Shown here piece after piece: positions 11,871-24,474 of a stretch of DNA of 50,000 nucleotides; positions within the stretch are counted from its first letter, which is position 1; each line of letters opens with the position of its first letter. Source of the DNA: Actinidia chinensis (taxonomy: Eukaryota; Streptophyta; Magnoliopsida; Ericales; Actinidiaceae); NCBI GenBank assembly GCA_009663005.1, contig CM018891.1:3200465-3250464 (forward strand), in the 5' to 3' direction. The notes beneath the pieces are model-generated. The model made no database searches, had not been told where the DNA came from, and saw nothing but the letters and a program-made list of their open reading frames with translations. The position numbers and the translations under genes are program-made.

Positions 11871-12515
11871 AGGCCTCCCAAGCACCGCTCCCTCTCTAGC
11901 CACATTCGGACCCATCCGCAATAAGTATGCCAAAGCCCTCGCGGCCTCCGCTTGCGTCCCGTTATTATCCCCAAACACCGCCACCGTCTCAAGGAAGCCA
12001 TCCAACACCGCCACCTCCAGCCTGACAAATTAGCAGCCCTCCGGCTCCCATTGGCCGCCGCGATGTCGGCCCAGAAGAAAGCTTTGCGTTTGTTGCGGCC
12101 GAAACTCGAACTCGGACCGAACTTCGTGATTGGCCGACGACAGCACCGACCTCAGCGACCTTCCAAAGCACGGAGGACGGGTGGAGGCCATTCGGTCTGA
12201 CTTCATCCGAGTGACAATTCGGCCGAACGGACTCGTTTCGACCGGTCAATCGCGTGCTCGATATGGCGTAAATCTGCCCTAAATTTTTATCAGACCGGTT
12301 CTCGGTGTTGCGTTGTGAGGGGACGCGTGGAGGCGGCGACGTCGGAGACTAGGGTTGCGGAAAGCGCGATAAGCGATAGCGGGATAGAGGAGAGAGAGGG
12401 GCGGGTGGCGGTGGAGGATGGGCGGAGGCGACGGCGGCGGGGGAGGGACTTGCTGGGGATTCTTGATAGCCTCCTTGGGGTAATCAAGGGAATTGTGAGA
12501 GGAAGACGAAGATGA
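11871..12515 (-). pseudogene. Armadillo-repeat protein fragment
   Basis: On the minus strand, just outside the 3' LTR of Copia element 1, an open stretch reads VAVLDGFLETVAVFGDNN then GTQAEAARALAYLLRMGPNV. This resembles a plant ARM-repeat superfamily protein. Further 5' on this strand, in another frame, TGRNESVRPNCHSDEVRP then LHPSSVLWKVAEVG at about 12249-12130 matches the same family by my recollection. Frameshifts and a stop separate these parts, and the region nearest 12500 is proline/arginine-rich and uncertain. The coding sense appears to continue across the Copia insertion: AVLGRP at the right flank could join sequence left of 7819. No further ARM exons were found there. The family identification is from motif memory only. 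Confidence 0.55.
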
Positions 12516-13592
12516 CGATCAGAGAGAGCGGCGGTATCGGTTACAGAGACGAAACATACTTTTTGATATGGATCGAAATGGAAATGGAAATGTTTTTGTT
12601 TTTGTTTTTGTTTTTTGAAAGGAAAAAAAAAACCGCGGTGGATTTTCTAAGGGAAGATTCGAACTTTGTAAAGAGGGAACAAAACTACTTCACGATCTAT
12701 ATTGTTTTTGGGTTTTGGGGTAACCACCTTTGAATCCTCTACTTCTTGGACTCCATGCCCACCAAGCCTTTTAACAGTAATTAACAAATAAATTACTGAA
12801 TTAATAACTTATGTATTACGTGACATTTTAATTGAGGCTCTATTGGGGGTGATTTTTTTTATAAAAAAAATTCAAAATTTTGAGGTGTGTTTGAGTCAAT
12901 AGAGATGTCAATTAGATCAGAATAACACGGTCACAACAACACAACATTTAACCGTGCAACACTCAGGGCACCGGTGAGAGTTGGAGGACCACCTTTTGGG
13001 GGCCACGACACAATGCACGAATAGGTTGGCCAATGTGCCATGTCCAACTTAGGTTTTTATCAAGTGCTTTGAGATACAAGTCTCGTGAGTAAATAAAACC
13101 TGACTCATTTAAAATTTTGTCCAAGTTCTGTGGGCTGAATTGTCGTAAATGATAAAATTCTCACTCTATTTTTTAACTAAAAATATAATGTCTTATAATT
13201 AAGAAATTTATTTTATGTTCACTATGTTTTCTATTTAAAAATATTACTCTCACACATTTTTCATTGTTATATTTATTTTTTTATTTTTATTTTTTTGAGC
13301 AAAATAAAATTTTTATTATTCTTTTTTATACTATTTTGTACGTGGAATAATAAATTTATCATTCTACAAGTGACACATAGTAAATACACAGTATGAGAAT
13401 TTGGTAAAATAATAAGATTTTTCCTTTTTCATTCAATAATCTATTGAGAATTTGTTGGAATAATAATAAAAAAATCATTCATGTGTTTTTTTCTTCTTGG
13501 GTTGTTGACGTCATTTTCACTACTCGTCGGTGGTGTTATCGTTGTCACCATCAACGATAAGCAAAATGAAAAGTTTTTTGAAGCAATTTTTT
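12516..13592. other. AT-rich spacer, nothing recognised
   Basis: Mostly low-complexity AT-rich sequence with a (TTTTTG)n-like tract near 12595-12617. No exon-like segment or element ends were recognised on either strand. Confidence 0.6.
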
Positions 13593-14805
13593 TTGGGGTA
13601 AAGTCTCCCCTTACGAAGAGTTTCACCGAATGTTTTTACTGAAATTGGAAACACGTCGTTTCGGGTATAAAAAACAAATTAAAAAAAAAAACTCTAATTT
13701 GGACCAATTCCTGCCCTTTCAAGGAAGAGATCCCTCCGGCGACATGGTGGAGAATAACACCCACAACCCCACCCCTCTCCTCGAAGGTCCACGTGGCGCC
13801 AACCGCCTCGCCACCAACCTCCGCCTCATCGCCATTGCGTTCTCCGTCTCCGAACCACCCCCCCTCTCCACCTCCAGATCGCCGCCTCATGAATCTCCAC
13901 CGCCGTCCGCCATCTTCCGAAACCCCCAACCCTCTCACCTCTAGATCCACCACCGAGAATCTCCACCGCCGCAACACCCAATTGCGAGCGGTGGCGCCAC
14001 CGGTCGATCTTTCGAGGAGAGGACCCAACCACCATTCTTTTTCTCAACTTTCAGTTTTAGCATTACTGGACATGACTTCTTTCAAATCAAGTGCCCCATG
14101 CAAGAACAATTAACTTTGTTTGGTCACTGACTGAATCACAAAGTAATACAACATCAAAGACAAACACAGAGCACATAAGTCAAATCAGGTGAATTAATTT
14201 TGATACACACAATAAAACAAAAGGGGAAACACCGGGACCAGTGACATCATAATTGATCAATCACAGAAACCATAATCACGTAATTTGAAGAACCATTAAT
14301 TCGACGAAATCCAAGTGATCAATCACAGAAATATGGAAAAATTAGTGAGTTGACTCACCGAGTATTCGAGATCAGAAGGGGAACACCAGGACCAAGCTCT
14401 CTACTAAGCCGTCGACGGTGCTGGTGGCACGTACCCTCCTGGAGATTCTCTCAGAGGAACAAAACCCAGATCGATATTCGTCAAGTGATGGGAGAGGACG
14501 ATGGGATGTAGGCCGAGGTCTCCCACGACGCCACTTGAGCTCCGACCAGATGGTGGTCTTGAGGCGGAAGTTTGGTGCGAGGCGGTGGCGCCACCGTTGA
14601 CCTTCGAGAGAGGGGTGGGATTTGTGGGGTGTATTCTTTCTTCCTCATTGTCGCAGTAAAAAAGAGCGCCTCTCTCTCTTCTTTGTATTTGACTGAATTG
14701 GTCCAAATTTAGGTTTTGATTTTTTTTTATACTCGAAACACGCCGTTTCGAGTTTTCGTAAAACATTTCGGATAGAACTCTTCGGTAAGGGTAAGACACT
14801 TACCC
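13593..14805. mobile_element. Long inverted-repeat element (Mutator-like or MITE-like)
   Basis: The left arm (about 13593-13830, + strand) and the right arm (about 14805-14560, read on the - strand) are imperfect inverted copies of roughly 240 bp. Shared landmarks in order are CGAAGAGTT, GTTTCG-GTATAAAAAA, TTTGGACCAATTC, a CCCCACCCCTCTC-CGAAGGTC stretch, and GGCGCCA-CCGCCTCGC. Inside the 0.7-kb spacer a second inverted copy of the CTCTCCTCGAAGGTC-GGCGCC block occurs at about 13994-14025. The ends sit in T-rich sequence, compatible with an AT-rich target duplication that I cannot delimit. No transposase is encoded. Several frames cross the arms but have no protein match I recognise. The class is inferred from the structure. 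Confidence 0.6.
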
Positions 14806-15821
14806 TTTTTTATTAGTCCCCTTTACTTGTAAAAAATAAATAAAATATATTATTTTTTTATGCCAACATTGTTTCTTTCGAAAAAAATAACATGACCTCT
14901 TGGGTGGGTCTTACCTTTGTAACAAACAATTTACAATTTCCTAAAAATTAGTATGGAGATTTCGCTTTAACCTCATTCTCAAAGGCATAGTGCCAATATG
15001 GTCATAAATAAAGAATTAGTAAGAAAAAATCTTATACCGATCGAATCTTTATTTAGAACCACGCGACGGTAACAGTTTAATTTGTGATTAAAAGCTACTT
15101 TCTTCATTCTCTCGCATGTTTTTTTTGTAACCGTAACCTAAGAGCATCTCAAAGTTCAAACAATACTTTCTATTTTAATAAAATATGATTTTTTTTCAAA
15201 TCAACAAAAAAATAATACTCCAATGGTTTTTTTACCCAAATCACAGCAACACACCACCAAATCACCTCACCATCGTCGTCTTCTCTACCATCTAAAACTC
15301 CAAAGTCCAAAGGACTCAATCCACCTCTCTCTCTCTCTCTCTCTCATACACACGGCCAAATCCAAAACCCCACAATCCACCACTCTCATACACACAACCA
15401 GGGCCCAAAACCATCAACCATAGACGCTGATGGTAGACCAGCGCCGCCCCGATAATCAACCAACACCTTAACCGAGTCAACCGACCACCATATCAAACCC
15501 ACAATCACCGACTAATCACAAATCAACCACCACTCAACCCTAATAAAAAATTAAATTACTTTAGAGAAATAATTTGGATTTCAGTGATTTTTCTGAGGGG
15601 AATATTTGCATATTTTATTTTACAATTTCTCTAATTAAGACAAACGGGATAAGTAATTTTTTTTTTATGAAAGCACAAAAAAGTGCTACTAAATATAAAA
15701 GTGATCTAAAATAATTCAATTTATCACAGACGAAGCCTTAGTCTTCGTTTGCAGGGCTTTTTAACAAAACCTTTATGTTGGACTAATTATGAATGGCAAT
15801 GCAATGCTAGCACAACACATA
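14806..15821. other. Intergenic spacer with a (CT)n microsatellite
   Basis: No gene recognised. A CT dinucleotide run lies at about 15325-15344, followed by CA-rich and CCAC-rich sequence. The remainder is AT-rich. Confidence 0.55.
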
Positions 15822-16120
15822 ACACATTGACTGAGACATACGCTTCTGTTGATGTTTCGACAAAGGAGAACTTGAAAAACTCGGGAAAAGATTGTTGGAG
15901 AAACCAGTTCCACAAGTAAACTTGGAGACGGGTCTCTCATAGTCTGTTAAAAATGGTGGCACAAATGAGGAGACCTTGAAAAAGTATAGAAAGAAATTAA
16001 ACAATTACATACATTTAAACTGTATTAGTGCAATGTTTTTAATCAGATTATGTAACTAATGTTGCCTTTTTATTTCATTGGAGGTTTTCAGAATTGCTTT
16101 CCAATGAAAGAAGGCTTTAA
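15822..16120 (+). pseudogene. Patatin-like phospholipase remnant (exons 6 and 7 only)
   Basis: Two pieces match the last two exons of the patatin-like genes further right. At about 15822-15983 the sequence encodes LTETYASVDVST, then KPVPQVNLETGLS followed by a stop and GGTNEETLKK. It aligns with exon 6 of the copy at 22509-22684 and ends at the same kind of GTATA donor. At 16084-16120, after an AG, the sequence reads FSELLSNERRL then stop, matching [11 protein letters not shown] of exon 7. Exons 1-5, including the oxyanion loop, nucleophile serine and aspartate, are absent. This is the oldest-looking and leftmost member of the array. Confidence 0.8.
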
Positions 16121-19100
16121 TTTCTTCAAATTTCAGGTTTCCTGGCCGGGCTTCTGGCTGAGTTATTGGGTGGGCTTTCGGGGTTTCATTCCACCATGTC
16201 TAGGGCAAACTTCCGTTTGCTATACGAAGGACCCATGGTTTTCCTAAAAGTTCCACTTCCTTTCATAACCACGGCCCAAAATAGGATGCGTGCAAAGCCC
16301 CAATACTTTTCATAACTTCCTATAGGTTGTAAATCGCGCCTCGGCCCATTTCTTTTAGGGTGTGGGCGGACCGTCCCAAGCACATCGGCTCCAACAAATA
16401 ATCGGACTTTAGATGGGCTGCCCGTTTGTCAAATGTCTAGGCCCGTGCCTTACCCACAACCCGAATACGAAGTTTAGACTTTCTTGTTAAGTTCAGCTAT
16501 AACATATTGATTTATTAAATTAAAGTTACGTAATTATGATTGACTGATAATAAGGCGATGAAACCAAATTTCTTCCCCTAAACATCATTAAAAGTTTGAA
16601 AGGTTTAATAAAATATGTCAATTGTGTTCAAAATCAAAAACATCAAGTGTTGCATGCTTGTTGATGATGATTTTACAGTGATTGTCCAATAAAAATAAGG
16701 TTTATTTACTAAATATCATATTAATACATTATACAGAAAATCATATTGTAGAACACCATTTTCTATTCATATAAAAGTTACCCTTCTCGTCATCGACAAA
16801 GATGGATTAAACTAACAAAAAGTTCTTATCCATTCAGGTTAAATAAACAATCGTGCCTCTGTTTGGTTTCGTTTTCAGGATCAATTTTTTAAAATATATA
16901 TTTTCAGAAATAGTTTTTGAGAACAAAAAATTCATTAATGTTTTTCACATTTTATTCATTTTACTGAATCTTTTTCTGAGTAGTTTGAAGATATTTTTCT
17001 AAAGTACACTTTTCATATTTTCTTAAAATATGCAATTTTATTGAAAACTTTAGAAAACAAGTTTCAAAATCAGTCATTGCCAATAAGATTGTTTTTTAAA
17101 TCAATTATTTGCTGCAAAAGATGATTTTTAAAAACTGAACGCGAATAGAAATTCCTTTATTATTCAAATCCAATTAATGTAAGCTCCTTCTACTACGTGG
17201 TAAGAAAACCTATAAATGACTCGAAACAATTTTTCAAGAATTTCTTCGTGGATCCCATATATTATTAGTATTTTTACCATATATGGCATGGACACCGATT
17301 ATTTCACATGTTATGCAATAACACAATTCTATTGAATTAATAGGCAATGACTTTTTCTTTCTTATTATTAATTACTATTAACAAAAAAAAAAAAAAAAAT
17401 TCTTGTAATGTTAACACTATATTTATATAAATCTATAAACTCATATTCAAATTGTATACGATAACTAAAATATGTATTAAGAAATCAGATGACGATACTT
17501 GCTTAAGAAGTTATTGTTTTCTAAAAGATAACTTGCATTTTCTTTCATCCCTTCTTTGTCTCTGTCAGCCGATGATGAAATCATCATTTATTGTGACATA
17601 ATTAACATCGCATCAACGTGGTTATTAACTTTCTTGTACATTAAAATAAAAGCTAGGTTTACTAAAACTTGTTTCCTTCTCCTTAATTAACAACATCTGA
17701 GATTAAAATGAGCATTGTGATTTGTGTTGGACCTAATTAAACACACGTGGGTATAATAATCATCATTTTCTCATGTCAAAATTTAGAAACCTCTCAACCT
17801 GCTGGTTGATTCATGAACTAGCAAGAACTGCATAAGCAAGACGCTATTAATTATAGTATCTAGCGAGTCATCAAATCAACCATTTAATGGAATAGAAATT
17901 TTATATATTATATATATATATATATATGTTGATTGCATGTTTATCTAATATCCTTACCGATTCAAGTAATTTAAGGAAACAATCAACTCTAATGGACAAC
18001 CCCTCCATATTCATTTTATTGTTACTATGTGGCTGCTTGTGATTAAAGCTTGTTATACATGTTTGGGACAAATTCGCGAGAACTAAATTTTCGTCTTATT
18101 GCAACTACACTTGCGGGTCTTCGACTTTTAATAATACATGTTCTATCGCAACCAAATGATTTCCTCTAAAGTCTCTCAAGTTTCACAGAAAGATATTTAA
18201 AGTTCCTAATGAATGCTTAATTAGTCGATAGCTATCATGTAGCCAATTTTATTTTGTTATCCATTTTTGGGTCGGATACATTTTCTGGTTTGTAATTCAT
18301 TTATTTACGCGGTCCTATTTAATGGGTATGCCCACTTATTGGAATACAACATATAAATAAATATATTGGATTAGAACTTAAAAAAAAAAAAAAAAGAATT
18401 ATAGACTTTGGTCGCATAATCCACTATGAAAAAAAAATTAGAGGCAAAATTTTACCATGTCTCAAAATGTGCGTTCTAATTAATTATTATCTTGATTTAC
18501 ATTTTATTCAAGTGAATAAATGTTCTTCTAACCTATGGAATCTGATCCTTTCTCTATTCATTCTATCGTCTTCTACGTCCCATTTGGAGCATGTGAGGTC
18601 ATGAATGACCAATTTAGGTCCTGTGGTATTTGTTTAAAGAGTATATTACCATTTGCATTACATGTTAAATCACAATTGCATTTGTATATTGGATTTATGA
18701 AAAAAATCTTTAATCTACTTTCATATATTGGATTTATTAAAAAAAAGAGAAAATATAACTCCTTATTCATATTCAGTTTTTATGGATAACCAAACAAATA
18801 ATAAGTTTCTTTTTTTTATTTTCTAAAACAAAGAAAAAAATTAGAGTTACTCCACATACGTTAAGATGTAGAAAACAGATCTGTTGAAATATCCCACATC
18901 GCCCAGTTCTAGTCTCTCTATGTTGTCTATAAGGCTCACGTTTTCCTCTCTTTAATATATGAGTTTTAATGAGAAAGATGAGCTGAGTCTGTCGTCAAAA
19001 GTTGTAGTTATGGGCTGAGGTATGGTGCACAATGCACCAAAATTGAATCTGCACTCTGTATTTGTTTCCTAAATACTTTTTTTTTTTATTCTGGTGTAAA

Positions 19101-19595
19101 GCTTTGGCTTAATTTTCGCTTCCTTTGACTCAGTATATTTTTTCAGCGCTTTCTCTTCCTATTTTTATTTCCCGAATGATTAGATTATCTAATTTTTTCA
19201 TCTTCTTTTTTATTTGGCTCACCAAATCCTTGATCCAAAAACATCCTTCATATGTGACATATTAGACAGCCTAACTACTGGTCATATAATATCTAACCCA
19301 AGTTTCCTTGAGCATAGGATTTCTTATCATCTTGAATAATAAATTAAGGAAATTGAAGCACAAGAGCCTAACAGGGGTGTTTGGACCGTGGACAATTTCA
19401 ATTCCAACTCAAGACTCTAATAGGGTGATTCTAGGGTTCATCATACAACATCCGTGAACTTTCCTATAATTTAAAAAAAAATATTAGCAATTTCTTGCTA
19501 CTCAAGATTCATCAGTATGTAGTAGCAAACTGGATTTATATTTCTTTCCTATTAAAAAAAAGATTGTACAAGAAAGTTTCTTGAAGCTTGAGGCC
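16121..19595. other. AT-rich intergenic region upstream of the second patatin-like copy
   Basis: No gene recognised. It contains a TA dinucleotide tract at about 17905-17928 and poly-A runs at 17382-17399 and 18380-18395. A stretch at 16655-17340 recurs in part at 24475-24650. A short segment near 18886-18990 starting GTTGAAATATCCCACATCG resembles the start of some plant short LTR elements but is too short to call. Confidence 0.5.
16655..17340 (+). repeat. Upstream-flank duplication, copy 1
   Basis: Two blocks recur in the same order upstream of the third patatin-like copy. Block a (16662-16730, ATTTTACAGTG, AATAAAAATAAGG, ACTAAATATC) matches 24490-24555. Block b (17262-17335, TTAGTATTT-TACC, ATATGGCATG-ACAC, TTATGCAATA) matches 24556-24640. 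Here the blocks lie about 530 bp apart. In copy 2 they are adjacent, so an indel distinguishes the copies. Confidence 0.7.
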
Positions 19596-19603
19596 TATAA
19601 ATA
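19596..19603 (+). promoter_or_regulatory. TATA box of the frameshifted patatin-like copy
   Basis: TATAAATA lies 148 bp upstream of the ATG at 19751, comparable with 136 bp for the intact gene. A retained TATA box fits a recently lost gene. Confidence 0.55.
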
Positions 19604-19750
19604 GGTAACCTAGCTAGGAGGGAAATCCAAATTAACATCTCAAATTTAGAAAGTGCTACTGTTACCCACTTGTTCCTTATCCATTCATTCTATTGTTGTG
19701 CTGATTAGGAAATCTATAACATTTTAATTGTGATTACTTTAAAAAAATTA

Positions 19751-22700
19751 ATGGAGAAAGAAGCACATCACATGTTTCAAATCCACCCCCCAACATATAT
19801 CTGGAAACTTGATCACCAGTCTCAGCATTGATGGAGTGGCATTTAGAGGTATCAAAGTCCTGCGTGCTACATCCTTAGTTTCCTTGAAATCCGCACTTCA
19901 GGTATACCCATTTCCCTCCCCCCTCCCTTTTTTCGTCGTTACAAATTAGGGTTGCGCAGAAAACTCGTCGTTGATACCCAAATTGTCACGAACTGACATG
20001 TGGCGATTTTGGTCTTGGTTTTTTAACTAGAATTTGCTTTTGGTTTGGAAAATAAAAATCGCAATACAATGATTTGATTTACAATTTTGAGGTTGCGGTT
20101 TTTGGTTTTAAAACTAACCGAACCATGAATATTACAATTGTAGAAAAATGTCACATGCAATATATGAATACCACATGTTTCATACACAAAAAACTACTAT
20201 ACTTTGATTTTATTAGTAAAGGTTTTTTGTACCAAAATTATCTGTATTGGCCAATATAGATCGCATTTTCCCTTGCAAATATTTTGAGTCTACAGACATT
20301 ATTTTTGGCAAGACCCCATCGAACCCAATACAGAATTCACGGTTCAAATTGTCGTTTGTTACGCTTTGATTGATTTTCCACAGTTCGCAACCAATCGGTT
20401 TAATTATAAAACAATAATGCAATGAAAATACGTACATGAATCTCGGGGCAAGATCTGGATAATTTTTATTCCAGTATTCATGATATGGATCAAGGTTTTC
20501 ATTCAAAGAATTAGCTAGGTCAATCTTGGCTATACAATATGGGGGGAAAAGTTCCATGGATTATGGAAACATTTTCGTGGCCATTGTTTCAACACAAAAT
20601 AACGCAATACAAATCAAAATACCACACATGAGGTGGACTTAATTACATAATACTAATCCAAACAATGCAACTTTATGAATTATAATTAGGAGTTGGATGG
20701 GGAAGATGCAAGACTTGCAGATTACTTCGATGTGATTGCTGGAACGAGCACGGGTGGTCTTGTCACAGCCATGTTAACTACTCCAGACGAAAATAATCGT
20801 CCTCTCTTTGGCGCGAAAGATATCAAACAATTTTATCTCGACCATAGCCCTAAGATCTTCCTCTTCCCACAGAAACGGTAATTTCAATCGCTAATATTTC
20901 CTTTTCTTTGCACCAAAAAATAAAAAAAATCCAAATGTTGGTACATAACTAGAGATTACAATTGATACAAGTTGGTGGTTTGATCATTTTGACGAATATT
21001 TTTGGCAGGGGCATATTGGGGTCCATCAGAAACAATTTGAAGCTACTCACAGGACCCAAGTACGACGGAAAATACCTTCACCAGGATATAAGGGAGAAAC
21101 TCGGAGTGACTCGATTGCATCAAACATTGACTAACGTTGTCATTCCAACCTTCGATATCAAGCTTTTGCAGCCAACTATTTTCTCAACATACGAGGTATA
21201 GATCAATCAAATAATGATATTTATATACAATGATTCACCCTAATCAATTTATTTGAAATACAGGACAATGTGGTATGAATCAGAACGTTTTTCGTTTGGG
21301 GTAGGTGTTGTAGCTGTTGTCTGTATTATTTGGGTCCCACTTCGGATCTAATTATATAATCAAATCAAACTGTAGATTTATAGCTACCTGATCAAATTAT
21401 AATATTTTTCGTAGAAAAATTGAATGACAAGTTTGATATGATTTTATGGTTGTCAATGTCTAGCAACTACCCAATGAAACGGTCTAATGCATATCATAAA
21501 CCCTGTGCGGGCTACATGACACCTAATCCAAATCCGAACTTTTTTAATTGAAGATAATTTTTTATTTTTTGGAATTGACCAAGAAATTCACGAGAAAAGT
21601 CTATTTCCCCCTATTTCCTGGGAAACTAAAAAGGACTTGCTTAGCCGTCTTATAATTATTGTGGATTTCTAACCTCGTGAAGGTGAAGAACTCGCCGTAT
21701 TTGGACGCTCGATTGTCTGATATATGTATCAGCACATCCGCAGCTCCAACGTATCTTCCGGCCTACCACTTCAAGAACCAAGATAACGAAGGAAATGTTC
21801 GAGAATTCAATCTTATTGATGGTGGTGTTGCTGCAAATAACCCGGTACGATTCTTATTGTGAGCATTGCTATTTGGATCGAAAGTCGATCCCTACTAAAT
21901 CAACTGATTTGTCGTCCAATGCTGATCCAACACATCAGTTATTTTTTATCTGAATTCGGCTTGAACGATTCTAATATTTTAATGAAATTGAAGTTGATTT
22001 TTTTTTTTCAGTGACACCTAGGAACACTCTGAAACCTAAAACCATTGTATACCAAACATATAATGAGGACTCATTGAACTGATTTCATGTCTTTGTTTAT
22101 ATGTTGAAGGCTCTAGTTGCCATAAGCCAAGTGATAAAGCAGATCTTTGCGAGAATCCAGATTTCTTCCCAAGTAAGCCCATGGATTACAGTCGGTTTTT
22201 GGTAATATCGATAGGCACCGGCTCGCCAAAGGTGGAAAAGAAGTACACTGCTAAAATGGCAGCCAAATGGGGTGTTTTGGGTTGGTTACTCCAACGGAGG
22301 TTCGACCCCATTAGTTGACGTATTTACTCAAGCAAGTGGTGATATGGTCGATTTTCACAATTCTGTTTTCTTCCAAGCTTTTAATTCCGAACAAAATTAC
22401 CTCCGCATTCAAGTAATTAAGTCTCATTATTCTTTGTTTCCCTTTAGTTCTTCGATTTAATTAGTATGCTTTAAGGTTTCTTAAACTTGTTAATGAATTA
22501 CGTTTCAGGAAGACAAGTTAACTGAGACGAATGCTTCAGTTGATGTGTCTATAAAGAAGAATTTGAATAAACTTGTTGAAATTGCCGAAAACTTATTGAA
22601 GAAACCAACTTCAAGGGTAAATTTGGAGGAGGGCGTCTTTGAGCCAATTGAAAAGTGTGGTACAAATGAAGACTCCTTGAAATGGTATAAAAACAATTAC

Positions 22701-22851
22701 AATGAGCATCATAATAATAATTATATTCAATAAAACACTTCTTTGGGTATTAATAATCATGTTTTTCATATCCAGGTTTGCGAAAATGCTATCGGATGAG
22801 AAGAGGCTTCGAGAGCTAAAAGCGCCGCACACCAAGAAAGACTCAAAATAG
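19751..22851 (+). pseudogene. Patatin-like phospholipase, nearly complete but frameshifted
   Basis: All seven exons of the patatin-like gene are present: 19751-19901, 20690-20877, 21009-21195, 21683-21844, 22110-22412, 22509-22684 and 22776-22851. All have GT donors and AG acceptors in the same phases as the intact gene. Exon 2 keeps the GTSTGG nucleophile motif and exon 4 keeps [11 protein letters not shown] with the catalytic aspartate. Three defects argue for loss of function. Exon 1 shifts frame after PPTY, so translation from ATG 19751 stops at 19829. The oxyanion loop DGGGIRG reads DGVAFRG. Exon 5 lacks one base near 22150 and gains one near 22290, so the intervening stretch is out of frame and meets a TAA, although exon length is still 303 bp. 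Assembly error cannot be excluded for the single-base indels, but the glycine-loop changes are substitutions. An active enzyme of this family would hydrolyse membrane acyl lipids in the cytosol. Confidence 0.85.
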
Positions 22852-23387
22852 TGTATTTTAGTCGATTCTATGTTGATTGTAATTTAGCCTTGTAATCTTA
22901 TTTTCTTGCTTTCGTAAAATGATTGTTATTTGATTTTTATTTCTTATACCCGTCATGTGTTTTATGAAATAATTTATACATTCCGTTCATTTGTTATCAA
23001 ATTTGTGCATGAAATCATTCAGTTGTTATTTTATATAAAAAAAATCTTTGATGATGATATTTTTTATACAGATTCACTTGGTTGGTTATGATTTTTATAT
23101 TTCATTTTTATTCAAATTCACTTAATTTTTTTTATCTCTATTAGGTAAAATTTTCAAAAATATCCTTCTATATAATTATTAATGCCTTTTAAATAAACGT
23201 AAATCAAAAATATAAATAGAAGAACATGTTTTTGTAAATATATCTAATGAAAATAAGAGGAAAAAAACTCCTTTTTCCATCAACATAATCGACTAAACTA
23301 GGTCATATTGGGAATTGGGAGCGAAGCTTTTCTCGTGCTCTTTCTGCACGTGGCGCCGGCTGTCGTCTGTCGCCAGTTCTCGGTCAT

Positions 23388-23596
23388 GGGCGGATGTAGC
23401 AAGAGACAAGTGGGTTCAACTAAGAAAAAAATTACAATAAAAATTTTTAAACACCGTTTAATATTCTAATAAATACAATTTTAACCCTACAATTTTACTA
23501 TAAATCTAAATTGTTTGACTCTAACTGTAAATTCTGTAATTAAGTTGAATCACTCGAAATTACTTTAGAATTTTACCTTCTTTCTGGCTCTGCCCC
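23388..23596. mobile_element. Possible small MITE
   Basis: The segment starts GGGCGGATGTAGC and ends CTGGCTCTGCCCC, which are roughly inverted. The interior is AT-rich. No convincing target-site duplication was found, so this is a weak call based on terminal similarity and my memory of similar plant repeats. Confidence 0.3.
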
Positions 23597-24474
23597 GTGT
23601 CCGGTCACCTTTGGCGTCGATCTTGTTCCCATCCGTAATCCTTCTAATTTCAGTAATCTCTCTCGCATGTGTGTATTGGTGGAATTCCACAACTACCGCC
23701 GGCTTGAGTTAGGGTTCTGTATGGTTTAAACTTTAGGGTTAGGGTTAGGGTTGGGTTTGAATGATTCAGGTCAAGGTGGCTCTTGGTGACGGCTGTTGGC
23801 GTTTGATTCACACCACCTCAAGTCGTGTCTTTTGTGCGTGTTTACAGGCTGGTCAATATCTGCATATCTCTCTCTCTCTCACACAACAATCGGGAGGTTG
23901 TGCTTGTGATTTGAGTCGGTTCGGCGTCTCTCTTTTTCTCTCGCGGTGGATGTTGGTGGTGGTGATACGGCTGCTGTAAAGGAATGTATGGTGGGCGGTT
24001 GAGTTATAATGCCACGGGTTCCGCTTGTATAATTCGATTCCATAGTTTATGATTGGCTTGATCGGAAATTTGGTGCCCAATGTAGTGCTTTCATCCCATT
24101 TTGGTCCCCGTTTTATCAATTGTGCAGATGTAGTTCCCAATGTCTTTCATTTGTATCTATTTGATCCCTGGTCTGAAGCTGTCTATTTTCTCCGTTACGT
24201 TCACTGGCATTTTTGGGCTTTCACCCAAAAATCTACCGTCCCCATGACATGTGGCTCTCATGCAGCGATTTGGAGGCTCTCATGCAGCTTTTGCTTTTAA
24301 ATAGTTTGTTTTTTTTCATACGTTTAGTTACAATAAATTGATTATGAATAAAGTTTTAATAAGTAATTTTTTTTGATTGACTGGTAGTGGTTAAGTTCGT
24401 TCGATAATCAAATTTGCTTGCTAACTAAACTTCCTTACTCCTACAAGGTTTCATGAAAGTGGGGTCAAATGTGT

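Noticed and set aside
18886..18990. Segment starting GTTGAAATATCCCACATCG
   Set aside because: It resembles the start of some short plant LTR elements, but no second end, primer site or target duplication could be found.
20213..20557. 114-residue minus-strand frame
   Set aside because: It lies in intron 1 of the frameshifted patatin-like copy and shows no recognisable domain.
23732..23754. TTAGGG-like run resembling telomere repeat
   Set aside because: Only about three units and imperfect. Too short to call an interstitial telomere site.
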